This document shows, piece by piece, positions 19,227 to 28,069 of a stretch of 50,997 bases of DNA. Both the position numbers and the translations under genes were made by a program. How positions within the stretch are numbered: the stretch's first letter is position 1; every line of letters starts with the position of its first letter. The stretch spans positions 1-50,997 of the forward strand of contig NZ_JAKILT010000038.1 in assembly GCF_023283535.1 (NCBI RefSeq), written 5' to 3'. The notes under the pieces are model-generated. The model saw only the letters and a program-made list of their open reading frames with translations, made no database searches and had not been told where the DNA came from. The DNA is from Shewanella sairae (lineage in GTDB: Bacteria; Pseudomonadota; Gammaproteobacteria; Enterobacterales; Shewanellaceae).

Positions 19227-20672
19227 TTAGCTTCCTAGCTCTTTTTGCTTTTCTTGCTCTACTAAATCAGTTTCGGTTGCGTCACTTAGGTTTGGATTAG
19301 GCGCATACTTTTGTACCAGCATGATAAGCCCTAATACAGGGAAACCGATTAAGCTGGCGGCAATAAAGAAACTGACGTAATTATAAGCATCGATATAGGC
19401 GCCAGAGAAACCGGCAACAAATTTAGGAAACAACAACATAATTGACGATAGCAACGCGTATTGAGTAGCACTGTAACCACTGCTGGTTAAGCTCGATAAA
19501 TAGGCAATAAATGCGGCGGTGGCAATACCTGCACTAAAATTATCGACTGAAATTGCAAAGGTTAAAAAAGGCACGTTGTAGCCAATCATGGCTTGATAGG
19601 CGAATAATAAGTTGGTTACCGCGACAAGCAGTGCACCTAAAAATAGGATCTTCATTGTACCGTAGCGAGCAATGAGTAAGCCGCCTGCACCGGCACCTAC
19701 TAAGGTCATTATTAGGCCATATATTTTACTCAATGTGGCAATTTCTTTTTTTGAAAAGCCCATATCAACGTAAAACACATTAGCCATAATGCCCATCACA
19801 ATATCGGAAATTCGGTAGCAAGAGATAAGTAATAAAATCAAAATCGCACTGCGGCCATAGCGTTTAAAGAAGTCGATAAACGGCAGTACGCTAGCGGTAT
19901 AAAGCCAAGATAAGCTGGCTGCAATTATTTTAGATAATCTAGCGGGCGCGACTTTGTTTAGGCGGTTGCTCAGACTTGATTTAAGTTCAACTTCTTTTGC
20001 ATCAACGTCTTTGCTTGTAGTAACTGGCTCGTTACTAAACAGAGTCGTGAGTATGCCAATCGACATCAATCCAGCCATCACGATATAAGCTGTTTGCCAG
20101 GATACTAAGCTGTAAGCATCACCATCTGGCTTTATCCAAGCAGCAATGGTCAATGAGCCCGCTGTTGCGATAATCATGGCACTGCGATAGCCAACTTGGT
20201 AAGCCGCGGCAAGTGCTGCCTGCATTTTTGCAGGGGCGGACTCAATACGAAAGGCGTCAATAACGATGTCTTGTGTTGCAGACGCTATGGCGACCATTAG
20301 AGCAAAAAGCGCCATGCGCTTTATATCCACTAACGGATCGCTTTGGCTCATGCCTAGTATGGCAACCACCAACAGTAACTGAGCGAACATCATCCAGCCC
20401 CGCCTGCGACCAAGTAGGTGAGTAAATATAGGCAAAGACATTCTATCAACCAGTGGCGACCACGCCCATTTGAACCCGTAGGCTAGGGCTATCCAGCTAA
20501 AGTAACCAATTGCTGTGCGGTCGACACCCGCTTCTCTAAGCCAGAACGATAGGGTTGAAAACACCAACATTAACGGCAGACCAGCCGAGAATCCGAGTAA
20601 TAGCATAACCAGAACGCGTTTATGGCAATAGATTGATGCAGCGTCTTTAAAACGCGAAAAGAAAGAATGCAC
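19227..20672 (-). CDS. ampG: AmpG-family muropeptide permease (MFS)
   Basis: A 12-helix major-facilitator protein. VLVMLLLGFSAGLPLMLVFS at the start of helix 1, WLREAGVDRTAIGYFSW, and LGRRRGWMMFAQ in the loop before helix 4 match AmpG, which imports GlcNAc-anhydroMurNAc peptides for cell-wall recycling and AmpC signalling. I chose the GTG at 20672 (about 481 aa) because AGGTGG lies 9 bp upstream; a TTG at 20714 would add 14 residues. A hydrophilic loop of about 30 residues separates the two halves. Confidence 0.85.
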   Translation of the reverse strand: MHSFFSRFKDAASIYCHKRVLVMLLLGFSAGLPLMLVFSTLSFWLREAGVDRTAIGYFSWIALAYGFKWAWSPLVDRMSLPIFTHLLGRRRGWMMFAQLLLVVAILGMSQSDPLVDIKRMALFALMVAIASATQDIVIDAFRIESAPAKMQAALAAAYQVGYRSAMIIATAGSLTIAAWIKPDGDAYSLVSWQTAYIVMAGLMSIGILTTLFSNEPVTTSKDVDAKEVELKSSLSNRLNKVAPARLSKIIAASLSWLYTASVLPFIDFFKRYGRSAILILLLISCYRISDIVMGIMANVFYVDMGFSKKEIATLSKIYGLIMTLVGAGAGGLLIARYGTMKILFLGALLVAVTNLLFAYQAMIGYNVPFLTFAISVDNFSAGIATAAFIAYLSSLTSSGYSATQYALLSSIMLLFPKFVAGFSGAYIDAYNYVSFFIAASLIGFPVLGLIMLVQKYAPNPNLSDATETDLVEQEKQKELGS

Positions 20673-20832
20673 GGAGGCGAACCACCTAAGGTAGAGAAAT
20701 AACAATGAGTTCAACTAGCTTACGTAGGACGGTGCCCGGGTTCAAGGGCACAATAATGTTTTTTACTTCACGATAGTGATTACTGCCGGAGGGGTTAATA
20801 CCTGCACGAGATTTACCTCATTTAAAGACAAT

Positions 20833-20866
20833 AAAAAACCCAAACCAATTAATGGTTTGGGTTTTA
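20833..20866 (-). terminator. Intrinsic terminator of the 106-aa gene
   Basis: A 13-bp perfect stem AAAACCCAAACCA/TGGTTTGGGTTTT with loop TTAA lies about 33 bp after the stop of the minus-strand gene at 20900. Confidence 0.75.
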
Positions 20867-20899
20867 CTTACTTTTTGATGTGATATTACAGCTTTGGAT

Positions 20900-21220
20900 T
20901 CAAGGTCTGATCCCAATACAGCCTTGAGGTACTTGACCACCGATACTCAGGTAGTCACAACAATCGTCTATTTGCTTGCGCAAAAACTGATTTCCTCTAA
21001 TTGCCCAGCAGGGCCATCTATCAAAGGCATGTAATAAGTGCCAAAACACACGTTCCATGTCTGACTGCGCATCACCCTGATGATTGTACATTTGCCACTC
21101 TTCGAGGGTGTCCCATAGATATAACTGGATTTCATTGAAGTCGAGTTGATTGCTCAAAAATGCTTTTCCATAGAAAGCCAGCTGGGGCGCTTTATCATCA
21201 ACGAAGTCATTTACCGTCAT
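20900..21220 (-). CDS. Conserved-looking hypothetical protein, 106 aa
   Basis: I recognise no named domain. The product is acidic and rich in aromatic residues (Trp at YLWDTLEEWQMY, VFWHLLHAFDRWPCWA), has no signal peptide or membrane helix, and ends with PQGCIGIRP. Two adjacent cysteines (DDCCDYL) and one near the end could bind a metal, but this is speculation. It has its own terminator and is flanked by unrelated genes, so it is probably transcribed alone. Confidence 0.7.
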   Translation of the reverse strand: MTVNDFVDDKAPQLAFYGKAFLSNQLDFNEIQLYLWDTLEEWQMYNHQGDAQSDMERVFWHLLHAFDRWPCWAIRGNQFLRKQIDDCCDYLSIGGQVPQGCIGIRP

Positions 21221-21344
21221 TGAACCGCCTCCTTATTTGCAGAATAAGTATAGGCACATAATGGCAGTTGTTGCTCGATTTTTTTTCGATTGGCTACATT
21301 TTTTTTACAACTGGGAAGTTTGCTGAAGTGAGTATTAAGTGATT

Positions 21345-21384
21345 GTTAAATGAAGCTTAAATTAGCTTTGCTTTAAGCTTCATT
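21345..21384 (-). terminator. Probable terminator after ppiA
   Basis: A 13-bp perfect stem AATGAAGCTTAAA/TTTAAGCTTCATT with a 10-nt loop lies 26 bp past the ppiA stop. The trailing T run on the minus strand is short, so termination efficiency is uncertain. Confidence 0.55.
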
Positions 21385-21409
21385 ATAACAGATATAAAAT
21401 TTGTCTGGC

Positions 21410-22006
21410 TTAATTGCGTGGTAATAAAGTGGCCTTTTTTAGCACTATGTCGGTAACTGGGAAATCTGGCCATTCAATAGTGGTGTTAAACTCAGTTGGC
21501 ACTGCAGACATGGCTTGTAGCACTTCCATACCTGAGGTTACTTCACCAAAGACCGCATAGCCCCAGCGACGAGAGGAGGGATCGAGCTTCTCGTTGTCTA
21601 CCAGGTTGAAATAAAACTGGCTGGTGGCTGTATGCGGCTCTGCTTCACGTGCCATTGCTATGGTACCTGTGAGGTTTGATAAACCATTACCCGATTCATT
21701 GACAATCGGCTGGTCGGTAGGACGCTCTTGTTTATCTAACTCTAACCCACCACCTTGCACGACAAAGTCACTAATAACCCGGTGAAATAACGTATTGTCA
21801 TAGTGACCTTTAACCACATAAGTTAAAAAGTTATCAACGGTTATTGGCGCGCGAGTTCTATCAAGTTCAACCACGATTTTTCCCATGCTAGTATCTAATT
21901 CAACTTGAGGGTAAAGCGTATTTGGTTGGATATCGACGGCATGGCTGAGCTGACTGACAAGTAATAGGCTTAATGGCGCCAGCGCTTTTAAAATCCAAGA
22001 TTTCAT
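21410..22006 (-). CDS. ppiA: Periplasmic peptidyl-prolyl cis-trans isomerase, cyclophilin type
   Basis: Catalyses cis-trans isomerisation of X-Pro bonds in exported proteins. The 198-aa protein has a signal peptide of about 23 residues ending SHA. A cyclophilin domain follows with PITVDNFLTYV, the catalytic-region FHRVISDFVVQGG, GTIAMAREAEPHTATSQFYF and GYAVFGEVTSGMEVL. The catalytic Arg is in FHRV. It sits 32 bp after the YajG-type lipoprotein gene on the same strand and may be co-transcribed with it. Confidence 0.92.
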   Translation of the reverse strand: MKSWILKALAPLSLLLVSQLSHAVDIQPNTLYPQVELDTSMGKIVVELDRTRAPITVDNFLTYVVKGHYDNTLFHRVISDFVVQGGGLELDKQERPTDQPIVNESGNGLSNLTGTIAMAREAEPHTATSQFYFNLVDNEKLDPSSRRWGYAVFGEVTSGMEVLQAMSAVPTEFNTTIEWPDFPVTDIVLKKATLLPRN

Positions 22007-22038
22007 TCTATTCCCTTATGTTTACGTAAGCGGTCTGG

Positions 22039-22605
22039 TTATTGTTGAATGAACTGGTTTAACTCAGGGTCATTAATAATGTCACGAGTTAACTCGCCAA
22101 TGAGTTTGTTCATTTCAAGTTCAAGGGTAGCGAAGTCTGCACCGAAAGGACCTTTTAATAGACCTTTGGCGCGGTAGCGTTTGGTTAGCTCTTGATTGGC
22201 ATTTTTGGCAATTACATTGATGATAACTTGGCTATTGGCCTCAAATCCAAAAGTGCTTTCCTTTACATCGGTAAGTAGCTGCTCTAGCTGGATCTGCATA
22301 TGGTTTACAGAGCTTGGGTCAATTCGATAACCGGCTTGAGCAAAACCTTCTCTAAATACCTGATCCACTTGCACTCGCGGCGCTTCAGTAGGGCTAACTA
22401 AGCGTGCAGCATTATCGCCATCATTGAAGCGAACAATAAAATTGGCTGAGCGGGTATCTATGGTCTCTAACGCGACAGGGATCGAGGTTTCTGTTTGCAC
22501 TGTAATAGCCGGAACTTCAGGATTTAATGCAATATGAGATGGACCTTGGCTAGCGCAGCCAACCATAGTTAATGCGGTGGTCAGTATTAAAAGTAAAGAT
22601 TTCAT
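22039..22605 (-). CDS. yajG: YajG family lipoprotein
   Basis: A 188-aa lipoprotein with lipobox TMVGC, so Cys17 should be the acylated N terminus. The mature part matches the YajG layout: an early HIALNPEVP stretch, the central RSANFIVRFNDGDNAARLVS and a C-terminal ELEMNKLIGELTRDIINDPEL helix. The function is not established; in E. coli yajG lies upstream of ampG. Here ampG lies about 1.3 kb downstream on the same strand, with ppiA and an unknown gene between, which partly keeps that association. Confidence 0.88.
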   Translation of the reverse strand: MKSLLLILTTALTMVGCASQGPSHIALNPEVPAITVQTETSIPVALETIDTRSANFIVRFNDGDNAARLVSPTEAPRVQVDQVFREGFAQAGYRIDPSSVNHMQIQLEQLLTDVKESTFGFEANSQVIINVIAKNANQELTKRYRAKGLLKGPFGADFATLELEMNKLIGELTRDIINDPELNQFIQQ

Positions 22606-22833
22606 TATTATCGTAAATTAGCAAAAAAATGATGACATCAGCATACCAGAATAACGTTGGTATTCCAGCGCTACGCGGCTCTTTTTATTGTTGCTTATCG
22701 ATAGCTAATATTGGTGGTGGCTTAACCTTAATAACTTGTTGTAGTATGGCGAAATTGATAGATGTAAGACGTAAGCTTATTCATATATTAGTTGTTTTAC
22801 CTTTGTTCTATAAGCGCATTTAAAGGAGTTAAT

Positions 22834-23391
22834 ATGCGAATACTTTCTGTGCTGATTGCCTGGTTATTAAGTTGTAATGCATTGGCTGCTCAAGGCGAGC
22901 ATATTATGGGCGTCAATGTAGGTTACGGCTCTCAAGATTTTGAGGGGGTTTCAAGCGATAGCTCAACTAGCGGTGATAATGTTATGTATGATATTTATTA
23001 TCGTTATATGTGGCAGGAAAACCTTGGTGTTGAAGCGGGTTATTTTTCAGGAAGTGGCGGCATTATGAGCGCGTTTGTTGGGATCATAACTAAAGTGAAT
23101 AGCATTGAATATAAGGGCTTTAGAACTGCTTTATATGGCGAGTATATGCTTTCTAGAAGCAATCGCCTTTACGCTAAATTGGGGGCTAGTGCGAATGAAC
23201 TTAGCTACGATTTAGAAGGTCGCAATGATGGTGTTACGTCTATCAGTGACAAAGATGTGGATCTATTCAGCGCTGTAGGTTGGGGGATTCGATTTAACTC
23301 CGATTTAGGCATGAACATTGAATATCAATATATTCCAATTCAAGAGTTGACGGTACAAAATTTGAGTATTGGTATTAGCTACCGTTTTTAA
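22834..23391 (+). CDS. Outer-membrane beta-barrel protein, copy 1
   Basis: A 185-aa protein with a signal peptide (MRILSVLIAWLLSCNALAA) and a mature part of alternating beta strands, each ending in aromatics, closing with the C-terminal Phe (GISYRF) that the BAM complex recognises. It resembles small OmpA/OmpX-like eight-stranded barrels. The ATG at 22834 is preceded by AAAGGAG, a strong ribosome-binding site. The next gene is a paralogue (shared EHxxG, QDFE, YRYM, GVEA, EYQYxPIQExTV motifs). The function is unknown. Confidence 0.82.
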   Translation: MRILSVLIAWLLSCNALAAQGEHIMGVNVGYGSQDFEGVSSDSSTSGDNVMYDIYYRYMWQENLGVEAGYFSGSGGIMSAFVGIITKVNSIEYKGFRTALYGEYMLSRSNRLYAKLGASANELSYDLEGRNDGVTSISDKDVDLFSAVGWGIRFNSDLGMNIEYQYIPIQELTVQNLSIGISYRF

Positions 23392-23571
23392 GTATTACTG
23401 ACCGAATAGCGCTATTTTTATGTTTGACCTTGCTTCCTAACTGCCAAATAACACCTTTATATGGATAGTCGCTACAGTTCGCCAAGTTAAGGCGGCTTAG
23501 GCGTGACTTAATTTGAGCTTAAGGCCAATTGAGTAGGCTAAGACGCATAATGGTGATTATAGAGTGTAGCG

Positions 23572-24132
23572 ATGAAAATGAAATTGACGGTTGCCGTCAT
23601 AGCGGCTGTAGTCTGCCTACCAGCTCAAGCTGAGCATGTTATAGGTGGCGCTGCTGGTATTGGTCTGCAAGACTTTGAGTCTGTTAATGGTGAAGAACTC
23701 GGTGTAAGTGATGGCATTAATACCGAATTATTTTATCGCTATATGTTATCTGAATACTTTGGTATTGAAGCTGCGACTTATACAGGAACCGGCGGAGTAT
23801 TGAGCACATTAGGCGGTGTGTTATTTGATGTTAAAGACATGCGTTATACCGGTGTAAGAGGTTCGGTATATGGGCAAATGCATGTATCAGAATCTAACAA
23901 GCTATTTGCTAAAGTCGGTGTCAGTCAGTCACATTTAAAATATAAGCTAACTAATATATGGAACCAGCAACCTTCTCGAGATGTTTCTAGTCATGGCTCA
24001 GATTTATTTGTTGCCTTAGGGTGGGGGATGGACTTTAAGTCTGGGCTTGGCGTGACAGCTGAGTATCAATATTTACCCATTCAAGAAATGACGGTTAATA
24101 ATTTTTCGGTAGGTGTTAATTACCGCTTTTGA
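23572..24132 (+). CDS. Outer-membrane beta-barrel protein, copy 2
   Basis: A 186-aa paralogue of the preceding gene. It has a signal peptide ending PAQA before EHVIGG, the same succession of motifs (LQDFES, FYRYMLSEYFGIEA, TGTGGVLST, EYQYLPIQEMTV) and the terminal GVNYRF. The 180-bp spacer shows no terminator, so read-through from copy 1 is possible. Divergence between the copies is substantial, so the duplication is not recent. Confidence 0.82.
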   Translation: MKMKLTVAVIAAVVCLPAQAEHVIGGAAGIGLQDFESVNGEELGVSDGINTELFYRYMLSEYFGIEAATYTGTGGVLSTLGGVLFDVKDMRYTGVRGSVYGQMHVSESNKLFAKVGVSQSHLKYKLTNIWNQQPSRDVSSHGSDLFVALGWGMDFKSGLGVTAEYQYLPIQEMTVNNFSVGVNYRF

Positions 24133-24273
24133 GTGGTGTGCTCTTAAAGTTGTAGTGGCATAGGCATCGCTGCCAATTTACATGTGAGCAACAAAATTGT
24201 GTTCTACCGCTTTTAACCTGCTTCCGTTCCAGTTAGAGTAAAAGGTCAAATAAGCTTCAGAGACCTAAGACTT

Positions 24274-25341
24274 ATGCTAGCGAATGCTGCTCATTGGGCG
24301 CCAAAAACACTCACAAGTTCTGCAGCGCCACTGCGATTAATTGATGATGTGGGCCAGCCGGTGTTTGGCCACTTCGATGGACCAGTATCTGAGCTTGGTA
24401 TCGAACACTTCAACTACTTCAACGAGATGGATAAACCAGCATCTAGCTGGGCGAAGTATTTTGACTATAAACAGTTCCAGTTTGTCAGTATTACCACTCC
24501 CCATTACGTGATTGGCGTTGCCTTAGCGGATATTCGCTATGTTGGTAGTGCTTTTTGCTATCTGTATGACATTAAAACTAACCAGCTTATTGAAAGTAAT
24601 TGGCTTAAACCTTTAGGTTTGGGTTATCAAATGTCAGATTCTCCCATGCAAGGCAATGCGAATATCAAAGGTGCAAAAGGCTCTATTGAGTTTGAGATTG
24701 AGCAGGGACGTTGGCACTTAAGGTTGAAAACATTAGGTATAGAGGCGGATTTAACGCTACAGCCTGATGTGTTGAGTTTACCTATGGCAATGTGTAACCC
24801 TACTGGTTATAGCGGCTGGACATACACCCAGAAACATAATGCCTTGAAGGTTACTGGTCGCTTAGTGATTCATCATGAGCCGCAGCCTTTGCAGCGAGCC
24901 ATAGCGGGTTATGACTTCAGCGCGGGTTATATGCGCCGAGAAACCAGCTGGCGTTGGGCAAGTATTAACAGCCTAACTGAGTGCGGAAGCTTAGGGCTTA
25001 ATTTAGCGGCAGGAGTCAATGAAACCGGCTGTAATGAGAATGTGTTTTGGATTGATGGTGAGCGACACTTGCTGGGGCCTGTACATTTTAAATTTCAGCG
25101 GCAAAGCACTCGTAAAACTGACAACATGGGGTTATGGCAGATCTATACCGATAATGGTCAGTTAGCGCTAAGTTTTAAGCCTAAAAACTGTCGCCAAGAG
25201 AAGCTTAACTTAGGCTTGTTAAAGAGTAATTTTAGGCAGTATATCGGCTATTTCGACGGTTACATTATTGATAACTTCGGTCAAAAGCATCTGTTGAATA
25301 ATGTATTGGGGCTAACTGAGGATCACTTTGCTCGCTGGTAA
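24274..25341 (+). CDS. DUF2804 domain-containing protein
   Basis: A 355-aa soluble protein covering the whole DUF2804 length. Features include YFDYKQFQFVSITTPHYVIG in the first third and MRRETSWRWASINSL near 220, which resemble the conserved core of the family. DUF2804 proteins are uncharacterised, with a lipocalin-like beta fold proposed for related domains. No signal peptide is seen. It precedes a membrane hydroxylase gene by 128 bp on the same strand, so a lipid-related role is conceivable but unsupported. Confidence 0.8.
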   Translation: MLANAAHWAPKTLTSSAAPLRLIDDVGQPVFGHFDGPVSELGIEHFNYFNEMDKPASSWAKYFDYKQFQFVSITTPHYVIGVALADIRYVGSAFCYLYDIKTNQLIESNWLKPLGLGYQMSDSPMQGNANIKGAKGSIEFEIEQGRWHLRLKTLGIEADLTLQPDVLSLPMAMCNPTGYSGWTYTQKHNALKVTGRLVIHHEPQPLQRAIAGYDFSAGYMRRETSWRWASINSLTECGSLGLNLAAGVNETGCNENVFWIDGERHLLGPVHFKFQRQSTRKTDNMGLWQIYTDNGQLALSFKPKNCRQEKLNLGLLKSNFRQYIGYFDGYIIDNFGQKHLLNNVLGLTEDHFARW

Positions 25342-25469
25342 CTTCGCTACCAAGTAATTGAAAGTCGCGAGGTCGATAATAGCCTCGCGATGATAACTTC
25401 AGTCAGTTGCTAAGCTGTAATTGCAAATGGTTACTACTCGGAAATAGCATGGAACAAGGATAATAAAAG

Positions 25470-26381
25470 ATGGATTTTAATTCACTGATTGCTCATCCAG
25501 AGGTGCTGCTACTTGTGTTAGCACCCGTATTTTTTATTTGTATTTTGCTTGAATGGTATGTGGGTGATAGGCAAAACAAGCTGCCTGTTAACGCCCGCTA
25601 TCACCTGCCTGAGGTGCTGTGTAATTTTGGCTTGGCAGCCATGCATCAGTTAACCGATATCCTCACTGGTTTATTAATTGCAAAACTGTATTTGATGTTT
25701 TTTGGTTGGCGTTTATTTGATATCGAAATGAATGTCGGAAGCTTTATTGCGCTAATGGTTGCACAAGATTTTTGTTATTACTGGTTTCATCGAGCCAGCC
25801 ATCGTATACGCTGGATGTGGGCAGCGCACGTTGCACATCATAGCTCTGAGAATATGAACTTTAGTACTGCATTTCGTCAAAGCTTAATGTATCCCTTAGC
25901 TGGTATGTGGCTATTCTGGTTACCTTTAGTGATTGTCGGGTTTGACCCTAATTGGGTGGTTTTTGTGGTGCTGCTGAATTTAGGCTTGCAGTTTTTTGTG
26001 CACACTCAAGCGGTCAAATCGTTGGGAATGCTAGAGTGGGTTATTAATACACCGTCACACCATAGGGTGCATCATGGACGTAATCCACAGTACATAGATA
26101 AAAACTATGCCGGCATTTTAATTATTTGGGATCGCCTATTTGGCACCTTTGAAAAAGAAGTTGAAACTGTCCAGTATGGCATTACTAAGCCGATTAATAG
26201 CTTTAACCCGCTGGTGGTCACGTTTACTGAGTGGCGTGATATGTTGGCAGAATGCTTTGCAGCTAATCGGACCTTATCCCAGCGTTTAAGTGCGTTGTTT
26301 GCTCCGCCAAAAACTCAAAAACCAGAGATCCCGTCACAAGTTGAGTTAACTCACACTCAGGTAATAAAAGATAAATCTTAA
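25470..26381 (+). CDS. Sterol desaturase / fatty acid hydroxylase superfamily protein
   Basis: A 303-aa membrane protein with about five helices and the three histidine clusters of the di-iron hydroxylase superfamily: HRASH at 107-111, HVAHH at 120-124 and HHRVHHG near 203-209. These should ligate a di-iron centre at the cytoplasmic face. Bacterial members act on lipids, carotenoids or unknown substrates. A polar C-terminal tail follows. The substrate here is unknown. Confidence 0.88.
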   Translation: MDFNSLIAHPEVLLLVLAPVFFICILLEWYVGDRQNKLPVNARYHLPEVLCNFGLAAMHQLTDILTGLLIAKLYLMFFGWRLFDIEMNVGSFIALMVAQDFCYYWFHRASHRIRWMWAAHVAHHSSENMNFSTAFRQSLMYPLAGMWLFWLPLVIVGFDPNWVVFVVLLNLGLQFFVHTQAVKSLGMLEWVINTPSHHRVHHGRNPQYIDKNYAGILIIWDRLFGTFEKEVETVQYGITKPINSFNPLVVTFTEWRDMLAECFAANRTLSQRLSALFAPPKTQKPEIPSQVELTHTQVIKDKS

Positions 26382-26496
26382 GTTATCGGCGAATGGGCGT
26401 GACAAAAGTGGATAGGTTTTCTGGTTTAGTGGTCAGCTATCTATCGCTATTTAATTACCGTAGGATTCACGCTGAACAATCGCGCTAACGCAAGGA

Positions 26497-27981
26497 ATGG
26501 ATGTGCAACAAGTATATTATGGACAAGGTTTTAAGATTTGTTGTCGGCAGCGCACGGTTTATTTTGCTGAACATATTGTAGAAGTTCGCCCTAAAACCTT
26601 GGCCTTAATTATCCACCTAATTGAGTCCGATACGGAGATTTGTCCTAAAGCAGAGTTACTGGAAACGATTTGGGATGACGTGCAGTGCGATGAGCAAGTG
26701 TTATTTCAAACCATTAGTGAGATCAGGCGAATTTTTTCGCCGCATAAAGTGGTTCAGACCTTTCCTAGGAAAGGTTATAGCTGGTGTGCGCCAGTATCGA
26801 AACAAGATCCTAGTATAGAGGCTACAACTGTAGACCCTGAAGTATGTACAGATAAACTCAAGCCCAGATCTCACAAGGTCGGTTTTTGGGTATCTTCAGT
26901 TTCCTTAGTGTTAATCATTGCTGGCTTACTTGCCATTTTTTCGTTCAACCGTTCGGCCTCCGTCATAGATGAAGGAACGGTTATTATTTTACCCGTGAAT
27001 AATAATGTGATTGGCCGCGATCATGCTTGGGTGCCTTTAGGTGCCATGGATCAGCTTATTGGTAATTTAAATCATCGTGGCAGGGTCATGAGTACAGAGT
27101 ATGTCTTGCCCTTGATAACCAAGTTACCTGCTAATTCAGCTAAGGCGTTAGCAGATGTTGATTACATCTTTAAACGAACTGGTGCGAGTTTAGTGGTAGA
27201 AACTGAGCTTAATGGTCATGTTCGAGACTACCAATTGGCTTATCGTCTTTATGCTAAACAGGGCGATAGTGCTGGAGTGGTTTTTAGCACCACAGTTGAT
27301 GATGCTTTGTTGCAGCTAGCAGAAATTATCAATCAGCACATTGGAGATAAGGCGGTAAACATTAAGACAGATTTTCAAAGCGAGCTAAAAAATGAATTGG
27401 TATATCAGGCGATAGATTTATATAAACAGAGCAAGTTTGTTGCAGCGATCCAGATGCTCGAAAGCACATTAGCGTTGGAGCCTGAAAATCATAGAGTACG
27501 CTTATTGTTGGCTCAATGGCTTATTCAAACTGGTGAGACGAATGTTGGCAGGGTTCAATTACGGCATACGATTGATAATAATACCCCCGATTTATCAATA
27601 GCGTATTTAGGACGGTACTACTATTGGTTAGCCATGAGTTTTGTTGCAGATGATGGGGCCGATAGCCTTAAGGCAATTGTTGGTTCAATTGAGTACAGCG
27701 AGCAAGAGAATGACTTTTTATATTTAGGTTACGCCTATCAGCTAAAAGCTCAGTTATATAATGACCAAGGGCAACTGACTTTAGCCGAAGAATCATTGCT
27801 AAAAGCGCTGAGCTATCATCAAATGATTTACTGCCCTATGGGAGTCAGTACCGTCAAACTGTTGTTAGCCCAGCTTTACTTGCAACAAGGGCGAGAACAG
27901 CTTTCATCAACCTATTTAGACGCTGCTGAGTTACAGATCCGTTTGCATGAGCTGCCACTAGCTGTAGCTGTTGATAAATAA
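26497..27981 (+). CDS. CadC/ToxR-type membrane-bound transcriptional regulator with TPR-like C terminus
   Basis: A 494-aa protein. Residues 1-100 form an OmpR/PhoB-type winged helix (VEVRPKTLALIIHLIES, ETIWDDVQCDEQVLFQTISE, TFPRKGYSW). A single transmembrane helix lies at about 128-149, so the DNA-binding part is cytoplasmic and the rest periplasmic. The C-terminal about 170 residues look like tetratricopeptide repeats (AIQMLESTLALEPENHRVRLLLAQWL). This is the architecture of CadC-like one-component sensors. The signal and targets are unknown; the membrane-protein gene 88 bp downstream is the obvious candidate target or partner. Confidence 0.85.
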   Translation: MDVQQVYYGQGFKICCRQRTVYFAEHIVEVRPKTLALIIHLIESDTEICPKAELLETIWDDVQCDEQVLFQTISEIRRIFSPHKVVQTFPRKGYSWCAPVSKQDPSIEATTVDPEVCTDKLKPRSHKVGFWVSSVSLVLIIAGLLAIFSFNRSASVIDEGTVIILPVNNNVIGRDHAWVPLGAMDQLIGNLNHRGRVMSTEYVLPLITKLPANSAKALADVDYIFKRTGASLVVETELNGHVRDYQLAYRLYAKQGDSAGVVFSTTVDDALLQLAEIINQHIGDKAVNIKTDFQSELKNELVYQAIDLYKQSKFVAAIQMLESTLALEPENHRVRLLLAQWLIQTGETNVGRVQLRHTIDNNTPDLSIAYLGRYYYWLAMSFVADDGADSLKAIVGSIEYSEQENDFLYLGYAYQLKAQLYNDQGQLTLAEESLLKALSYHQMIYCPMGVSTVKLLLAQLYLQQGREQLSSTYLDAAELQIRLHELPLAVAVDK

Positions 27982-28069
27982 GGTATTTTATAAAATTTTA
28001 GAAAGTTTTGGTGGCGGTAAGGATGACGAGAGTCAACAGTGAGTAATCACTTCTCAACTTAATAATTTT

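Noticed and set aside
19094..19300. 68-codon plus-strand ORF
   Set aside because: It overlaps the ampG 3' end on the opposite strand, has low-complexity hydrophobic content and no ribosome-binding site.
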